Origin: Roseateles saccharophilus
GTDB lineage: Bacteria; Pseudomonadota; Gammaproteobacteria; Burkholderiales; Burkholderiaceae_C
Direction of reading: 5' to 3'
DNA length: 64,000 nt
Assembly: GCF_004342485.1 (NCBI RefSeq)
Contig: NZ_SMBU01000010.1
Span: 1 to 64,000, forward strand
The translations under genes and the position numbers were made by a program. Below, in pieces: positions 11,392-20,427 of the stretch; the first letter of the stretch is position 1, and each line of letters opens with the position of its first letter. The notes under the pieces are model-generated. The model did no database searches. It worked only from the letters and a program-made list of their open reading frames with translations, and was not told where the DNA came from.

Positions 11392-12528
11392 TCAGCGAGA
11401 GGCTGCGGGAGCCGCAGGCGCTGCGACGGCGGTCGTGCGCGGCGGCACGTAGCGCTTGACCTTCTGGCCTGGGTTCAGCACATGCACGCCGGCCACGACG
11501 ACCTCCTGGCCGGCATTCAGGCCGCCGGCGATGACGACCTCGTTGCCATCGGCGCCACCCACCCGCACGGCCACCGGCTTCACCGTCATCGACGCCCCGT
11601 CCAGCACCCAGACCGAGGTCTTGCCGGCCTGCTGCATCACGGCCGCCAGCGGCAGCTTGATGATGCCGGCCATTTGCGGCAGGTCCAGCACCACAGTGGC
11701 GGACTGGCCCAGCTTCACGTCCAGCTTGCCGGCATCGGCCTTGATGAGAAAGGTGCGCGTGACCGGGTCCGCCGCGGCGGCCACCTCGCGCAGGGTCAGC
11801 GGCGCGGTCTTGTCGCTGCCCCACAGGCGCACCTTCAGCGCGCCCGGCTGGCTGGCCGCGGCCCTGACCCGGTTGATCTGGTCCTCGGGCACCGAGAAGA
11901 CGATGTCGCGCGGGCCGTCCAGCGCCACACGCACGACCGGCGTGCCGGCGGCCAGCACCTGGCCCGGCTCGGCATCGATGCCGGTGACGACGCCGGCGCC
12001 ATCGGCCAGCAGCTGGGCATAGCCGGCCTGGTTGCCTTGCACGTCGGCCTGGGCCTTGGCCTGTTCGAACTGGGCCTGGGCAGCCTTGAAGGCCGAGTCG
12101 CGTCGCTCCAGTTCGGCCACGCTGATGAAGCCCTGACGCTGCAGGTCGATGAAGCGCTTGTAGTCCTGCCCGGCCTGGTCGCGGTTGGTGCGCGCGGCGG
12201 CGACGGCGGCGGCGGCGGCGGCCTCGGCCAGCTTCAGGTCCTGGCCGTCGATGCGGGCCAGCAGTTGGCCGGCCTTGACGGTGTCGCCCAGGTTCACCGC
12301 GCGGCTCAGCAGCTTGCCGCCGACGCGGAAGGACAGACGCGACTCGATGCGCGGCTTCACCTCGGCCGCATACTCATGGCTGGCGCCGGCCGTGCTGGCG
12401 CTGACGAGTTGGGTGCGCACCGCACGCTCCGGCTCGGGGGCGGCAGCCTGCTTGCCGCAGCCCGACATCAGGGCCGAAAGCAGGACCACCGACAACAGGG
12501 GCGGCGCGAGACGCAGAAGATGGGGCAT
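11392..12528 (-). CDS. RND efflux periplasmic adaptor (membrane fusion protein)
   Basis: The 378-aa protein links the inner-membrane pump to an outer-membrane channel. It has a hydrophobic N-terminal signal with a lipobox-like LMSGC ending at Cys24, suggesting lipid anchoring. A barrel-sandwich half-motif follows (KLLSRAVNLGDTVKAGQLLARIDGQDL, about 75-100), then a coiled-coil hairpin rich in Ala/Gln (about 100-165), and beta-barrel segments to about 350. It ends in an Ala-rich tail. It is the first gene of a two-gene operon with the permease. A TetR-type palindrome lies 36 bp upstream of the start. Confidence 0.92.
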   Translation of the reverse strand: MPHLLRLAPPLLSVVLLSALMSGCGKQAAAPEPERAVRTQLVSASTAGASHEYAAEVKPRIESRLSFRVGGKLLSRAVNLGDTVKAGQLLARIDGQDLKLAEAAAAAAVAAARTNRDQAGQDYKRFIDLQRQGFISVAELERRDSAFKAAQAQFEQAKAQADVQGNQAGYAQLLADGAGVVTGIDAEPGQVLAAGTPVVRVALDGPRDIVFSVPEDQINRVRAAASQPGALKVRLWGSDKTAPLTLREVAAAADPVTRTFLIKADAGKLDVKLGQSATVVLDLPQMAGIIKLPLAAVMQQAGKTSVWVLDGASMTVKPVAVRVGGADGNEVVIAGGLNAGQEVVVAGVHVLNPGQKVKRYVPPRTTAVAAPAAPAASR

Positions 12529-12563
12529 GCAGACCTCAACAGGGTAAAACCGCGGGCCCCAAA

Positions 12564-12587
12564 ATTAGTGACCGGCGGGTCAGTAAT
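12564..12587. promoter_or_regulatory. Palindromic operator upstream of the RND pump
   Basis: ATTAGTGACC (12564-12573), GGCG, GGTCAGTAAT (12578-12587): a 24-bp dyad in which only one symmetric base pair fails to match. It lies between the divergent adaptor and hpnC genes, 36 bp from the adaptor start. The shape, TGACC/GGTCA half-sites with a 4-bp centre, is typical of TetR-family operators before RND pumps. No TetR gene is present in the window. Confidence 0.55.
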
Positions 12588-12659
12588 GTATTCAGACCCC
12601 GGGACAGCTGTCAAACCTCGCGGAATTTCGCTGGAATATCACGGCTTTGCAAGCGAAAC

Positions 12660-13496
12660 TTGAGAACGGACTTGAGCGTCGACCACTACGAGAACTTCCC
12701 CGTCGCGTCCCTGCTGTGCCCGCCGGCACTGCGGCCGGCGGTCGTCGCGATCTACCACTTCGCCCGCACGGCCGACGACCTGGCCGACGAGGGCGACGCG
12801 ACCCCGGCGGAGCGCGTGCAGGCCCTGCGCGACTACCGCGCCGACCTGGCCGCCGTCGTCGCGGGCAGCCCCGCCTCTGCGCGCTGGGCGCGCGTCTACA
12901 CGCCGCTGGCGCGCGAGCTGCACCGGCTGCAGCCCCCGCTGCTGCACGACCTCCTCGACGCCTTCGAGCAGGACCTGGACCCGCCGCGCTACCGCGACCG
13001 CGCCCAACTGCTGGACTATTGCCGCCGCTCGGCCAATCCGGTCGGCCGCCTGCTGCTGGGCCTGTACGGCGTGGGCGACGCGGCCTCGCTGGGTCGCTCG
13101 GACGCGATCTGCTCGGCGCTGCAGTTGATCAACTTCTGGCAGGACTTCAGCCGCGACGGCCCGAATGGCCGGCTCTACGTGCCGCAGGACGACCTGGAAG
13201 GCCACGGCATCAGCGCCGAGGACGTGCTCGCCTGCCGCGACAGCCTTGCGGCACGGGCGCTGATCGCCGACCTCTGCGGCTGGGCGCGCGGGCTGATGCT
13301 GGAAGGCGCACCGCTGGCGCACACGCTGCCCGGCCGTGCCGGCTGGGAGCTGCGCTTGGTCGTGCAAGGCGGCCTGGCCATCCTCGACAAGATCGAGACC
13401 CGCGGCCACGACAGCCTGCTGCACCGCCCGGCGCTGTCGGCATGGGACTTTCCGCGCCTGCTGTGGCGTGCCCTGACAATGCGCCGCACATCATGA
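12660..13496 (+). CDS. hpnC: HpnC, hydroxysqualene synthase
   Basis: HpnC converts presqualene diphosphate to hydroxysqualene in the bacterial three-enzyme route to squalene. The 278-aa protein belongs to the trans-isoprenyl diphosphate synthase family. It carries the first Asp-rich motif in ARTADDLADE (near 40) and the second in INFWQDFSRD (near 160), both expected to bind Mg-diphosphate. HpnC and HpnD are paralogues; the N-terminus SVDHYENFPVASLLCP marks this as HpnC. The start used is TTG at 12660; a second TTG at 12672 is equally possible, as neither has a clear ribosome-binding site. The stop overlaps the hpnD start in ATGA. Confidence 0.92.
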   Translation: MRTDLSVDHYENFPVASLLCPPALRPAVVAIYHFARTADDLADEGDATPAERVQALRDYRADLAAVVAGSPASARWARVYTPLARELHRLQPPLLHDLLDAFEQDLDPPRYRDRAQLLDYCRRSANPVGRLLLGLYGVGDAASLGRSDAICSALQLINFWQDFSRDGPNGRLYVPQDDLEGHGISAEDVLACRDSLAARALIADLCGWARGLMLEGAPLAHTLPGRAGWELRLVVQGGLAILDKIETRGHDSLLHRPALSAWDFPRLLWRALTMRRTS

Positions 13497-14341
13497 GCCC
13501 CGAGCAATACGTCCAGGACAAGGCCGCCGCCAGCGGTTCGAGCTTCTATTACGCCTTCCTCTTCCTGCCGCCGCCCCGGCGCGCGGCCATCACGGCCTTC
13601 TACGCCTTCTGCCGCGAGGTGGACGACGTGGTCGACGAGACCCAGGACGCCGGCGTCGCCGCGACCAAGCTGGCCTGGTGGCGCAAGGAAGCCGCCAGCG
13701 CCTTCGCCGGCCAGCCCACGCACCCGGTCATGAAGGCGCTGATGCCGCACACGGCCACCTACGGCATCCGGCTGGAGCACCTGAACGCCGTCATCGAAGG
13801 CTGCGAGATGGACCTGCAGCAAACGCGCTATCTCGACTTCGCCGGCCTGCAGCGCTATTGCCATCTGGTGGCCGGCATCGTCGGCGAAGTGGCCAGCAGC
13901 ATCTTCGGCCGCACGCAGCCGCAGACGGTCGAATACGCCCACAAGCTGGGCCTGGCCATGCAGCTGACCAACATCATCCGCGACGTCGGCGACGACGCGC
14001 GGCGTGGGCGCATCTACCTGCCGGTGAACGAGCTGCAGCAGTTCGGCGTCAAGGCCAACGAGATCCTGCTGCGCAGCCAGCCCTGGGGTTACAGCGAGCG
14101 CTTCACGGCGCTGATGAAGTTCCAGGCCCAGCGCGCGCACAGTCTCTACGACGAGGCCCTGGCCCTGCTACCCGAGGCCGACCGCGCCGCGCAGAAGCCT
14201 GGCCTGATGATGGCCAACATCTACCGCGCCCTGCTCGTCGAGATCGAACGCGAGGGCTTCCAGGTGCTGCACCAGCGCATCGCGCTGACGCCGCTGCGCA
14301 AGCTGTGGATCGCGATGAAGACCAACTGGCGAGGCCGGTGA
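13493..14341 (+). CDS. hpnD: HpnD, presqualene diphosphate synthase
   Basis: HpnD condenses two farnesyl diphosphates to presqualene diphosphate. The protein has 282 aa. Asp-rich motif 1 is CREVDDVVDE (near 40) and motif 2 is NIIRDVGDDARRGRIYLP (near 165), with YAFLFLPPPRRAAITAFYAFCR at the N-terminus as in HpnD. The ATG at 13493 overlaps the hpnC stop by ATGA and the end overlaps hpnE by GTGA, so the three genes are translationally coupled. Confidence 0.94.
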   Translation: MSPEQYVQDKAAASGSSFYYAFLFLPPPRRAAITAFYAFCREVDDVVDETQDAGVAATKLAWWRKEAASAFAGQPTHPVMKALMPHTATYGIRLEHLNAVIEGCEMDLQQTRYLDFAGLQRYCHLVAGIVGEVASSIFGRTQPQTVEYAHKLGLAMQLTNIIRDVGDDARRGRIYLPVNELQQFGVKANEILLRSQPWGYSERFTALMKFQAQRAHSLYDEALALLPEADRAAQKPGLMMANIYRALLVEIEREGFQVLHQRIALTPLRKLWIAMKTNWRGR

Positions 14342-15633
14342 AGGTTGCCGTTGTCGGCGGCGGCTGGGCCGGCATCGCGGCAGCCGTTGCGCTGGCGGAC
14401 GCCGGCCACGACATCGCCGTCCTCGAGATGGCGCCACACATCGGCGGCCGCGCACGCAGCGTCGCGGGGGAGCCGCCCTACGACAACGGCCAGCACATCC
14501 TCATCGGCGCCTACCGCGACAGCCTCGCGCTGATGCGGCGCCTGGGCGTCGATCCCGGCACCGTGCTGAAGCGCCTGCCGCTGGCCCTGCCCTACCCCGG
14601 CGAGCCTGGCCTGTGCCTGCCGCCCGGCCCGCCGTTGGTCAGCTTCACGCGCGGCGTGCTCGCGCATCACGGCTGGCCGCTCTCCGCGCGCCTGGGCCTG
14701 CTCGCCGCGGCCGGTGGTTGGCTGGCACGCGGCTTTCGTTGCGATGAGGCGCTCAGCGTCGCCGAGCTCTGCGCCGGGCTGCCCGCGGCCGCCAGGCGCG
14801 ACCTCGTCGAGCCCTTGTGCGTCGCCGCGCTGAACACACCCGCCCCGCAGGCCAGCGCCCGGGTCTTCCTGCGCGTGCTGAAGGATGCCCTGTTCAGCGG
14901 CGCCGACAGCGCCGACCTGCTGCTGCCGCGGCGGCCGCTGTCCGAACTGCTGGCCGGGCCGGCGACGGCCTGGCTCGGTGAACGCCTGCGTCTGGGCCGG
15001 CGCGTCCAGTCCATCACGCCCGGCTGGCGCGTCGATGGCGAGGCCTTCGATGCCGTCGTGCTGGCCTGCAGCAGCGTCGAGGCCGCGCGGCTGGCGGGGC
15101 CGCTGGCCCCCGCCTGGGCGGCGACGGCCCAGGCCCTGCGCTTCGAGCCCATCGTCACCGTCTACCTGCACAGCCCCGGCAGCGCCCTGCCCGCGCCGAT
15201 GCTGGCGCTGCGCGAGGGGCCGCAAGCGCCGGCCCAGTTCGTGTTCGACCATGGCCAGCTCGGCGGTGCGCCGGGTCGCTTTGCCTTCGTCGTCAGTGGC
15301 GCGGCGCCCTGGGTCGAGCGGGGCGGCTGCGCCGAGGCCGTGCTGGCCCAGGCGCTGCGCGAGTTGAGCTGGGCCACTCCGCCCGTCATCGACCGGCTGC
15401 TCACCGAGAAGCGCGCCACCTTTGCCTGCACGCCGGGCCTGGCTCGGCCGCCGGCCCGCATCGCACCCGGGCTGTACGCGGCCGGCGACTACATCGCCGG
15501 GCCCTACCCCGCCACGCTGGAAGGCGCCGTGCGGGCCGGCCTCGCCGCGGCTCAGGGTGCGGCCGCAGACGCCGCCGGTGGCGGCACGGGCGCGAAGGGC
15601 GCCGCCAGCGGCTCGCCGACGAAGACGCCCTGA
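14338..15633 (+). CDS. hpnE: HpnE, hydroxysqualene dehydroxylase (FAD-dependent)
   Basis: HpnE reduces hydroxysqualene to squalene. The start is GTG at 14338, overlapping the hpnD stop, which puts the Rossmann FAD motif VAVVGGGWAGIAAAVALADAG right at the N-terminus. The protein has 431 aa, close to the family, with a C-terminal FAD motif GLYAAGDYIAGPYPATLEGAV (about 380-400). The last 82 bp overlap, tail to tail, the 3' end of the gene on the other strand. A squalene-hopene cyclase gene is not in the window, so whether the squalene becomes hopanoid here is open. Confidence 0.93.
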   Translation: MKVAVVGGGWAGIAAAVALADAGHDIAVLEMAPHIGGRARSVAGEPPYDNGQHILIGAYRDSLALMRRLGVDPGTVLKRLPLALPYPGEPGLCLPPGPPLVSFTRGVLAHHGWPLSARLGLLAAAGGWLARGFRCDEALSVAELCAGLPAAARRDLVEPLCVAALNTPAPQASARVFLRVLKDALFSGADSADLLLPRRPLSELLAGPATAWLGERLRLGRRVQSITPGWRVDGEAFDAVVLACSSVEAARLAGPLAPAWAATAQALRFEPIVTVYLHSPGSALPAPMLALREGPQAPAQFVFDHGQLGGAPGRFAFVVSGAAPWVERGGCAEAVLAQALRELSWATPPVIDRLLTEKRATFACTPGLARPPARIAPGLYAAGDYIAGPYPATLEGAVRAGLAAAQGAAADAAGGGTGAKGAASGSPTKTP

Positions 15634-16676
15634 GCCGGCCAGGCGACGCTGTGCCAGTAGGCCTCCAGCGCGCTGACACCCTGGGCATAGGCCTGGATCA
15701 GCACCTGCGGATGCGGGAACTTCTGCAGATGGTTGCAGGGCTCGCTGACGGTGCCGTAGCTGGCCGTCGCGCCGGCGTCTATCCAGTCCAGGATGTTCAT
15801 CTGCCCCTCGCCGGTCGGCCGCTCCAGCTGGCCGCCGAAGGAGGTCAGGTGGTCGGCCAGCGCGCCCGGCAGCCACTCGTGGGCCAGCGGGGCCGGCACG
15901 CGCGCCAGGCCGGTCTCGTAGACCAGGGTGCGGCGCAACTGGGGCAATGCATCGCTCTTCACGCGCCCCACATCGAAGCCGGTCACACCCGGCACGGCGC
16001 CGGCGGGCGGGAAGAGGCGTTCGCGCACATTGCGGTTGGCGTCCGGCGTCGCGGCCAGCCAGGCCATCGCGGGCTCGGCCGCGCCGGCCGCCAGCGTATG
16101 GTCGGACGCGATGCCGCGCTCGATCATCGCCATGGCCGCCGGCACCGAACGCGCCGCCAGCTGCATCGCCGGCCGCAGCCCGAGCACGATCCAGGGCCTG
16201 GCACCGAAGTAGCTGGCATAGGGGCTGGCCCGGGTCGGCGCGCAGCTCTGGGCGCAGACATCGGGCTGCAGGCCCATGCCGAGCGCGCTGGTCAGCGAAT
16301 TGCACTCCACCGCATAGGGCTGGACCCAGGCCAGTGCCAGGCCGTTGACGCTCTCGGGCATCTGGCTGCGGATGGCCTGGTCCAGCGCCGCGAACTCCTC
16401 GCGCGTGAGGCTGGCCCGCTGCGGCAGCTGCACGCGCACGACCTGGGCCGGCGCTATGCCGCGGCGCCTGACGTAGTACTCGCCGATGGCGACCGAATAG
16501 GGATCGGCCGTATTGATGACGACGCCGAGTTCATTGGCCGTGATGCGCCCATACAGGCGAGGCATGCGGCCCCAGTGCGCGTCGCCGGGCGCTGGTTCGG
16601 CGGCCTGGCACACGGCGGCCCAGGCCAGGCAAAGGGCAGCTAGAGCTTGCCACTTAATGAACCCCGCTTTCGCCAT
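15552..16676 (-). CDS. TIGR03790 family protein, exported, function unknown
   Basis: The ATG at 16676 is chosen because it gives a good signal peptide, MAKAGFIKWQALAALCLAW, cleaved after CQA near residue 27. The mature part starts AEPAPGDAHWGRMPRLYGRITANELGVVINTADPYS, which resembles proteins grouped as TIGR03790 in betaproteobacteria. It has 374 aa, no further membrane segment, and four Cys in ECNSL...DVCAQSC that may form disulfides. The Pro/Ala-rich last 20 residues are encoded in the stretch overlapping hpnE. It is divergent from the IclR gene with only 34 bp between starts. Function is not known. Confidence 0.75.
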   Translation of the reverse strand: MAKAGFIKWQALAALCLAWAAVCQAAEPAPGDAHWGRMPRLYGRITANELGVVINTADPYSVAIGEYYVRRRGIAPAQVVRVQLPQRASLTREEFAALDQAIRSQMPESVNGLALAWVQPYAVECNSLTSALGMGLQPDVCAQSCAPTRASPYASYFGARPWIVLGLRPAMQLAARSVPAAMAMIERGIASDHTLAAGAAEPAMAWLAATPDANRNVRERLFPPAGAVPGVTGFDVGRVKSDALPQLRRTLVYETGLARVPAPLAHEWLPGALADHLTSFGGQLERPTGEGQMNILDWIDAGATASYGTVSEPCNHLQKFPHPQVLIQAYAQGVSALEAYWHSVAWPAQGVFVGEPLAAPFAPVPPPAASAAAP

Positions 16677-16710
16677 ACAAAACACCAGCAATCTCCCCCA
16701 CAATGTCGGC

Positions 16711-17481
16711 ATGAAATCCAAAGAGGCACGGCAGACCCCGGCGATCCAGGTGCTGGAGCGCATGTTCGCCCTGCTGGACGTGCTCGCCAGCCACCAGGAC
16801 CCGGTGTCGCTGAAGGCCCTGTCCGAGGCGACCGGCCTGCACCCCTCGACGGCCCACCGCATTCTCAATGACCTGACCCTGGGCCGCTTCGTCGACCGCC
16901 CCGAGGCCGGCAGTTATCGCCTGGGCATGCGCATGCTGGAGCTGGGCAATCTCGTGAAGGCCCGGCTGGACGTGCGCGACGCGGCCCTGCCGGCCATGCG
17001 CGAGCTGCACAAGTTCACCCATCAGCCGGTCAACCTGTCGGTGCGCCAGGGCGACGAGATCGTCTACATCGAGCGCACCTACTCCGAGCGCTCCGGCATG
17101 CAGGTCGTGCGTGCCGTCGGTGGCCGCGCGCCGCTGCACCTCACCTCGGTCGGCAAGCTCTTCCTGTCCGGCGACGACAGCTCGCGCGTGCGCGCCTACG
17201 CGACGCGCACCGGCCTGTCGGGCCACACGCGCAACAGCCTCACCGACATCGGTGCCCTGGAGCGCGAGCTGGCCACGGTGCGCCAGCGCGGCATCGCCCG
17301 TGACGACGAGGAACTGGAGCTGGGCGTGCGCTGCATGGCGGCCGGCATCTACGACGACCAGTCCAAGCTGGTGGCCGGCCTGTCGATCTCGGCGCCAGCC
17401 GACCGGCTCGAGGAAAGCTGGGTCGTGCGGCTGAAGGAAACTGCCGCGCAGATCTCGGCGGCCCTGGGCTACCGGGCCTGA
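16711..17481 (+). CDS. IclR-family transcriptional regulator
   Basis: A DNA-binding regulator of 256 aa. The N-terminal winged helix-turn-helix covers about 10-75 (VSLKALSEATGLHPSTAHRILNDL), and the C-terminal IclR effector-binding domain covers about 90-250 (GRAPLHLTSVGKLFLS, ARDDEELELGVRCMAAGI). The start ATG at 16711 gives MKSKEARQTPAIQVLERMF, the usual beginning. It is followed by a strong terminator and so is a single-gene unit. The divergent TIGR03790 gene, 34 bp away, is the natural candidate target. The ligand is unknown. Confidence 0.9.
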   Translation: MKSKEARQTPAIQVLERMFALLDVLASHQDPVSLKALSEATGLHPSTAHRILNDLTLGRFVDRPEAGSYRLGMRMLELGNLVKARLDVRDAALPAMRELHKFTHQPVNLSVRQGDEIVYIERTYSERSGMQVVRAVGGRAPLHLTSVGKLFLSGDDSSRVRAYATRTGLSGHTRNSLTDIGALERELATVRQRGIARDDEELELGVRCMAAGIYDDQSKLVAGLSISAPADRLEESWVVRLKETAAQISAALGYRA

Positions 17482-17486
17482 AACGC

Positions 17487-17518
17487 AAACGCGGCGCCGA
17501 GGCGCCGCGTTTTGTTTT
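17487..17518. terminator. Bidirectional terminator between iclR-type gene and pbpG
   Basis: AAACGCGGCGCC (17487-17498) is followed almost directly by GGCGCCGCGTTT (17501-17512). On the plus strand TTTTGTTTT follows (17510-17518). The convergent genes end at 17481 and 17531, so the hairpin can serve both. Confidence 0.85.
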
Positions 17519-17530
17519 GAGGCCGGCCGG

Positions 17531-18505
17531 TCAGAGCTTGGCCGACGGCGCCGCGGCCTCGCCGGGCAGCGTCGATGCGAGCCATTTGCGCATGCGCTCG
17601 GCATCGGCAATCCGCGAAGCCCTGCCGCTGGAGTCCAGGAACTCCATGATCAGCTGGCGACCGGCCATGCGGGCCTGCATGACCAGGCACTTGCCGGCCT
17701 CGTTGATGAAGCCGGTCTTCTGCAGACCGATGTCCCACAGCGGGTTGGACAGCAGGCCGTTGGTGGAGCGGAACTGCACCAGGCGCCTGCCCAGGGCCAC
17801 ACGGGCCTCGCGCGAGGTGGACAGGTCGCGCAACAGCGGCACCTGGCTGGTCACGTTGACGAGCTTGGCCAGGTCGGACGCGCTGCTCTGGTTGCGGCTG
17901 GACAGGCCGGTCGGCTCAACGTAGTGCGTGTCCGCCATGCCCAGGCTCTGCGCCTTGGCGTTCATGGCCGTGACGAAAGCATCCAGACCGCCTGGATAGT
18001 TGCGGCCCAGCGCATGGGAGGCGCGGTTCTCGCTGGACATCAGCGCCAGGTGCAGCATGTCGCCGCGCGTCAGCGTCGTGCCGAAGGCCAGGCGCGAGCC
18101 GGTACTCTTCTCGGTGTCCCTGTCCTCTTCCGTCACCGTCAGCTTCTCGTCCATCGGCAGGCCGGCCTCAACGACGACGAGGGCCGTCATCAGCTTGGTG
18201 ATGGAGGCGATGGGCAGCACGGCCTGGGGGTTCTTGGAGAACAGCACCTCGTTGGTGTTCTGGTCCAGCACATAGGCCACGCTGGACTTCAGCGCCAGCG
18301 GGTCGTCCACCTCATGCAGGCCGGCGGTCTGCCCGAAGGTGGGCACGGCGGGCACGACGGCCTGCTTGCGCAGCACGACGGACTTGACCTTGCGGGTCGA
18401 CGAGGCCTTGGCCTTGGACTTGGTGTCGGCGGTGCCTGCCGTGGCCACGCCGGGCAGCGCGGTCAACAGGCTGAGGCTCAAAAGGACGGCGGCAAAAGTC
18501 TTCAA
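17531..18505 (-). CDS. pbpG: D-alanyl-D-alanine endopeptidase (PBP7-type, peptidase S11)
   Basis: A periplasmic enzyme that cleaves D-Ala-meso-DAP cross-links in peptidoglycan. Start: TTG at 18505, giving MKTFAAVLLSLSLLTALPGVATAG, a clean signal peptide with GGGGA 9 nt upstream; an upstream extension lacks sense. Length 324 aa, as in PBP7. Motifs: SxxK as SITK (near 120, ASITKLMTALVV), SxN as SEN (near 178, LMSSENRASHALGR) and KTG in LQKTGFINEAG. A sigma-70-type promoter is visible about 50-80 bp upstream. Confidence 0.9.
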   Translation of the reverse strand: MKTFAAVLLSLSLLTALPGVATAGTADTKSKAKASSTRKVKSVVLRKQAVVPAVPTFGQTAGLHEVDDPLALKSSVAYVLDQNTNEVLFSKNPQAVLPIASITKLMTALVVVEAGLPMDEKLTVTEEDRDTEKSTGSRLAFGTTLTRGDMLHLALMSSENRASHALGRNYPGGLDAFVTAMNAKAQSLGMADTHYVEPTGLSSRNQSSASDLAKLVNVTSQVPLLRDLSTSREARVALGRRLVQFRSTNGLLSNPLWDIGLQKTGFINEAGKCLVMQARMAGRQLIMEFLDSSGRASRIADAERMRKWLASTLPGEAAAPSAKL

Positions 18506-18556
18506 CGGGATCCCCAACAGCTGGACGGCAGTGTAAGTGACGCCAAAAACACTGAC

Positions 18557-18585
18557 AAGATAAGAACTTAAGTGGAATACCTCAA
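18557..18585 (-). promoter_or_regulatory. Sigma-70-type promoter of pbpG
   Basis: On the minus strand TTGAGG (18580-18585), a 17-bp spacer and TATCTT (18557-18562), followed about 50 nt later by the pbpG start. The region is clearly AT-richer than its surroundings. Confidence 0.55.
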
Positions 18586-18885
18586 GTGAACTCTTGCCCT
18601 GCTTCAACACGCTGGGCGCCCCGGGGTCTGCCACCGACTCTTTCGCTTTGCAGCAGGCTTCAAACGCCGGCAAGTAGGCCTGAGCTGACAGGACCCTGCC
18701 ATCGGGTCGGCCCCGAATGCCAAGGATTCCCGCGCCGCGGAGTCCGCACGCTGCCTGCGATTCACCGCTGGGTGCAATTCTGAGGGCGCAGGCTCCCATC
18801 CGAGGCCGGAGCAGCCGGCGTTTTCCGCGCCAGATTCCACGGCGCAGGCCGGCCGATGCGGCACCGCCGCATCGGCCGGTCGCCG
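18586..18885. other. Intergenic stretch with a leuA-proximal hairpin
   Basis: No convincing gene lies between the pbpG promoter and the leuA end. CCGGCCGATGCGGC (18849-18862) and GCCGCATCGGCCGG (18866-18879) form a perfect 14-bp hairpin with a 3-nt loop, 7 bp after the leuA stop. No T run follows on either side, so it may protect the mRNA 3' end or act with Rho. I see nothing else in the remaining 260 bp. Confidence 0.5.
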
Positions 18886-20427
18886 TCAGCCCTGGGCCGC
18901 CACCCGCTCGGTCTTGCTCTGCAGCTTGTTCAAGGCGCTGAGATAGGCCTTGGCCGACGCGACGATGATGTCCGGATCGGCGCCCACGCCGTTGACGATG
19001 CGGCCGGCATGCTGCAGCCGCACGGTCACCTCGCCCTGCGACTCCGTGCTGCCGCCGGTGATCGCGTTGACCGAGTACAGCACCATCTCGGCGCCGGACT
19101 GCACGACGGATTCAATGGCCTGCAGCGTCGCATCCACCGGGCCGTTGCCGTCGCTCTCGGCGCGATGCTCCTGGTGGCCCACTGCGAAGACGATGGCCGC
19201 ATGCGGGCGCTCGCCGGTCTCGCTGCGCTGGGCCAGCGACAGTAGGCGGTAGTGCTCGGCGTCGTTGACGACCGATTCGTCCATGACGAGGGCGACGATG
19301 TCCTCGTCGAAGATCTCGTTCTTGCGGTCGGCCAGGTCCTTGAAGCGCACGAAGGCGGCGTTGATCTCGGCCTCGCTTTCCAGCTCGATGCCCAGTTCCT
19401 GCAGGCGCTGCTTGAAGGCATTGCGACCCGAGAGCTTGCCCAGCACGATCTTGTTGGCGGCCCAGCCCACATCCTCGGCGCGCATGATCTCGTAGGTGTC
19501 GCGCGCCTTCAGCACGCCGTCCTGGTGGATGCCGGACGCGTGCGCGAAGGCATTCGCGCCGACGACGGCCTTGTTGGGCTGCACGACGAAGCCGGTCGTC
19601 TGCGACACCAGCTTGGAGGCCGGCACGATCTGCGAGGTGTCGATGCCGACATCCAGGCCGAAATAGTCGCGCCGCGTCCTGACGGCCATGACCACCTCCT
19701 CGAGCGAGCAGTTGCCGGCGCGTTCGCCCAGGCCGTTGATCGTGCACTCGATCTGGCGCGCGCCGCCGATCTTCACGCCGGCCAGGGAGTTGGCGACAGC
19801 CATGCCCAGGTCGTTGTGGCAGTGCACGCTCCAGATGGCCTGGTCGGAGTTGGGCACCTTCTCGCGCAAACGGCGGATGAAGTCGCCGTAGAGCTCGGGA
19901 ATGGCATAGCCGACCGTGTCGGGGATGTTGATGGTGCTGGCACCCTCCCTGATGACGGCCTCGCAGACGCGGGCCAGGAAGTCGATGTCGGAGCGATAAC
20001 CGTCCTCGGGCGAGAACTCGATGTCGCCGCAGAGGTTGCGCGCGAAGCGCACGGCCAGCGTCGCCTGCTCCAGCACCTGCTCGCGCGTCATGCGCAGCTT
20101 CTTCTCCATGTGGAGTTCACTGGTCGCGATGAAGGTGTGGATGCGCGCGCGGCTGGCGCCGGCCAGAGCCTCGGCGGCGCGGGAGATGTCGCGGTCGTTG
20201 GCACGGGCCAGCGAGCAGACCGTGCTGTCCTTCACCGCCGCGGCGATCGCCTTCACCGCCTCGAAGTCGCCGTTGCTGGAAGCCGCGAAGCCGGCCTCGA
20301 TGACGTCCACGCGCATGCGCTCCAGCTGGCGTGCGATGCGCAGTTTTTCCTCGCGCGTCATCGACGCCCCGGGCGACTGCTCGCCGTCGCGCAGCGTCGT
20401 GTCGAAGATGATGAGTCGGTCGGTCAT
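18886..20427 (-). CDS. leuA: 2-isopropylmalate synthase, short (type 1) form
   Basis: LeuA condenses acetyl-CoA with 2-oxoisovalerate, the first committed step of leucine synthesis. The 513-aa protein starts [20 protein letters not shown], the TIM-barrel catalytic signature; metal ligands are in SVHCHNDLG (near 205) and [14 protein letters not shown] (near 240). The C-terminal LeuA dimer domain (about 390-505) binds leucine for feedback control. The ATG overlaps the stop of the upstream leuA in ATGA, with AGGAG before it, so the two synthases are translationally coupled. Confidence 0.95.
   Translation of the reverse strand: MTDRLIIFDTTLRDGEQSPGASMTREEKLRIARQLERMRVDVIEAGFAASSNGDFEAVKAIAAAVKDSTVCSLARANDRDISRAAEALAGASRARIHTFIATSELHMEKKLRMTREQVLEQATLAVRFARNLCGDIEFSPEDGYRSDIDFLARVCEAVIREGASTINIPDTVGYAIPELYGDFIRRLREKVPNSDQAIWSVHCHNDLGMAVANSLAGVKIGGARQIECTINGLGERAGNCSLEEVVMAVRTRRDYFGLDVGIDTSQIVPASKLVSQTTGFVVQPNKAVVGANAFAHASGIHQDGVLKARDTYEIMRAEDVGWAANKIVLGKLSGRNAFKQRLQELGIELESEAEINAAFVRFKDLADRKNEIFDEDIVALVMDESVVNDAEHYRLLSLAQRSETGERPHAAIVFAVGHQEHRAESDGNGPVDATLQAIESVVQSGAEMVLYSVNAITGGSTESQGEVTVRLQHAGRIVNGVGADPDIIVASAKAYLSALNKLQSKTERVAAQG

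Noticed and set aside
8224-12663. Very long open frame on the plus strand across the RND pump genes
   Set aside because: It is the GC-codon shadow of the minus-strand pump and adaptor, has no domain and a His/Arg/Gln-rich composition typical of antisense frames. The same applies to the long frame over lon (2019-4466) and others.
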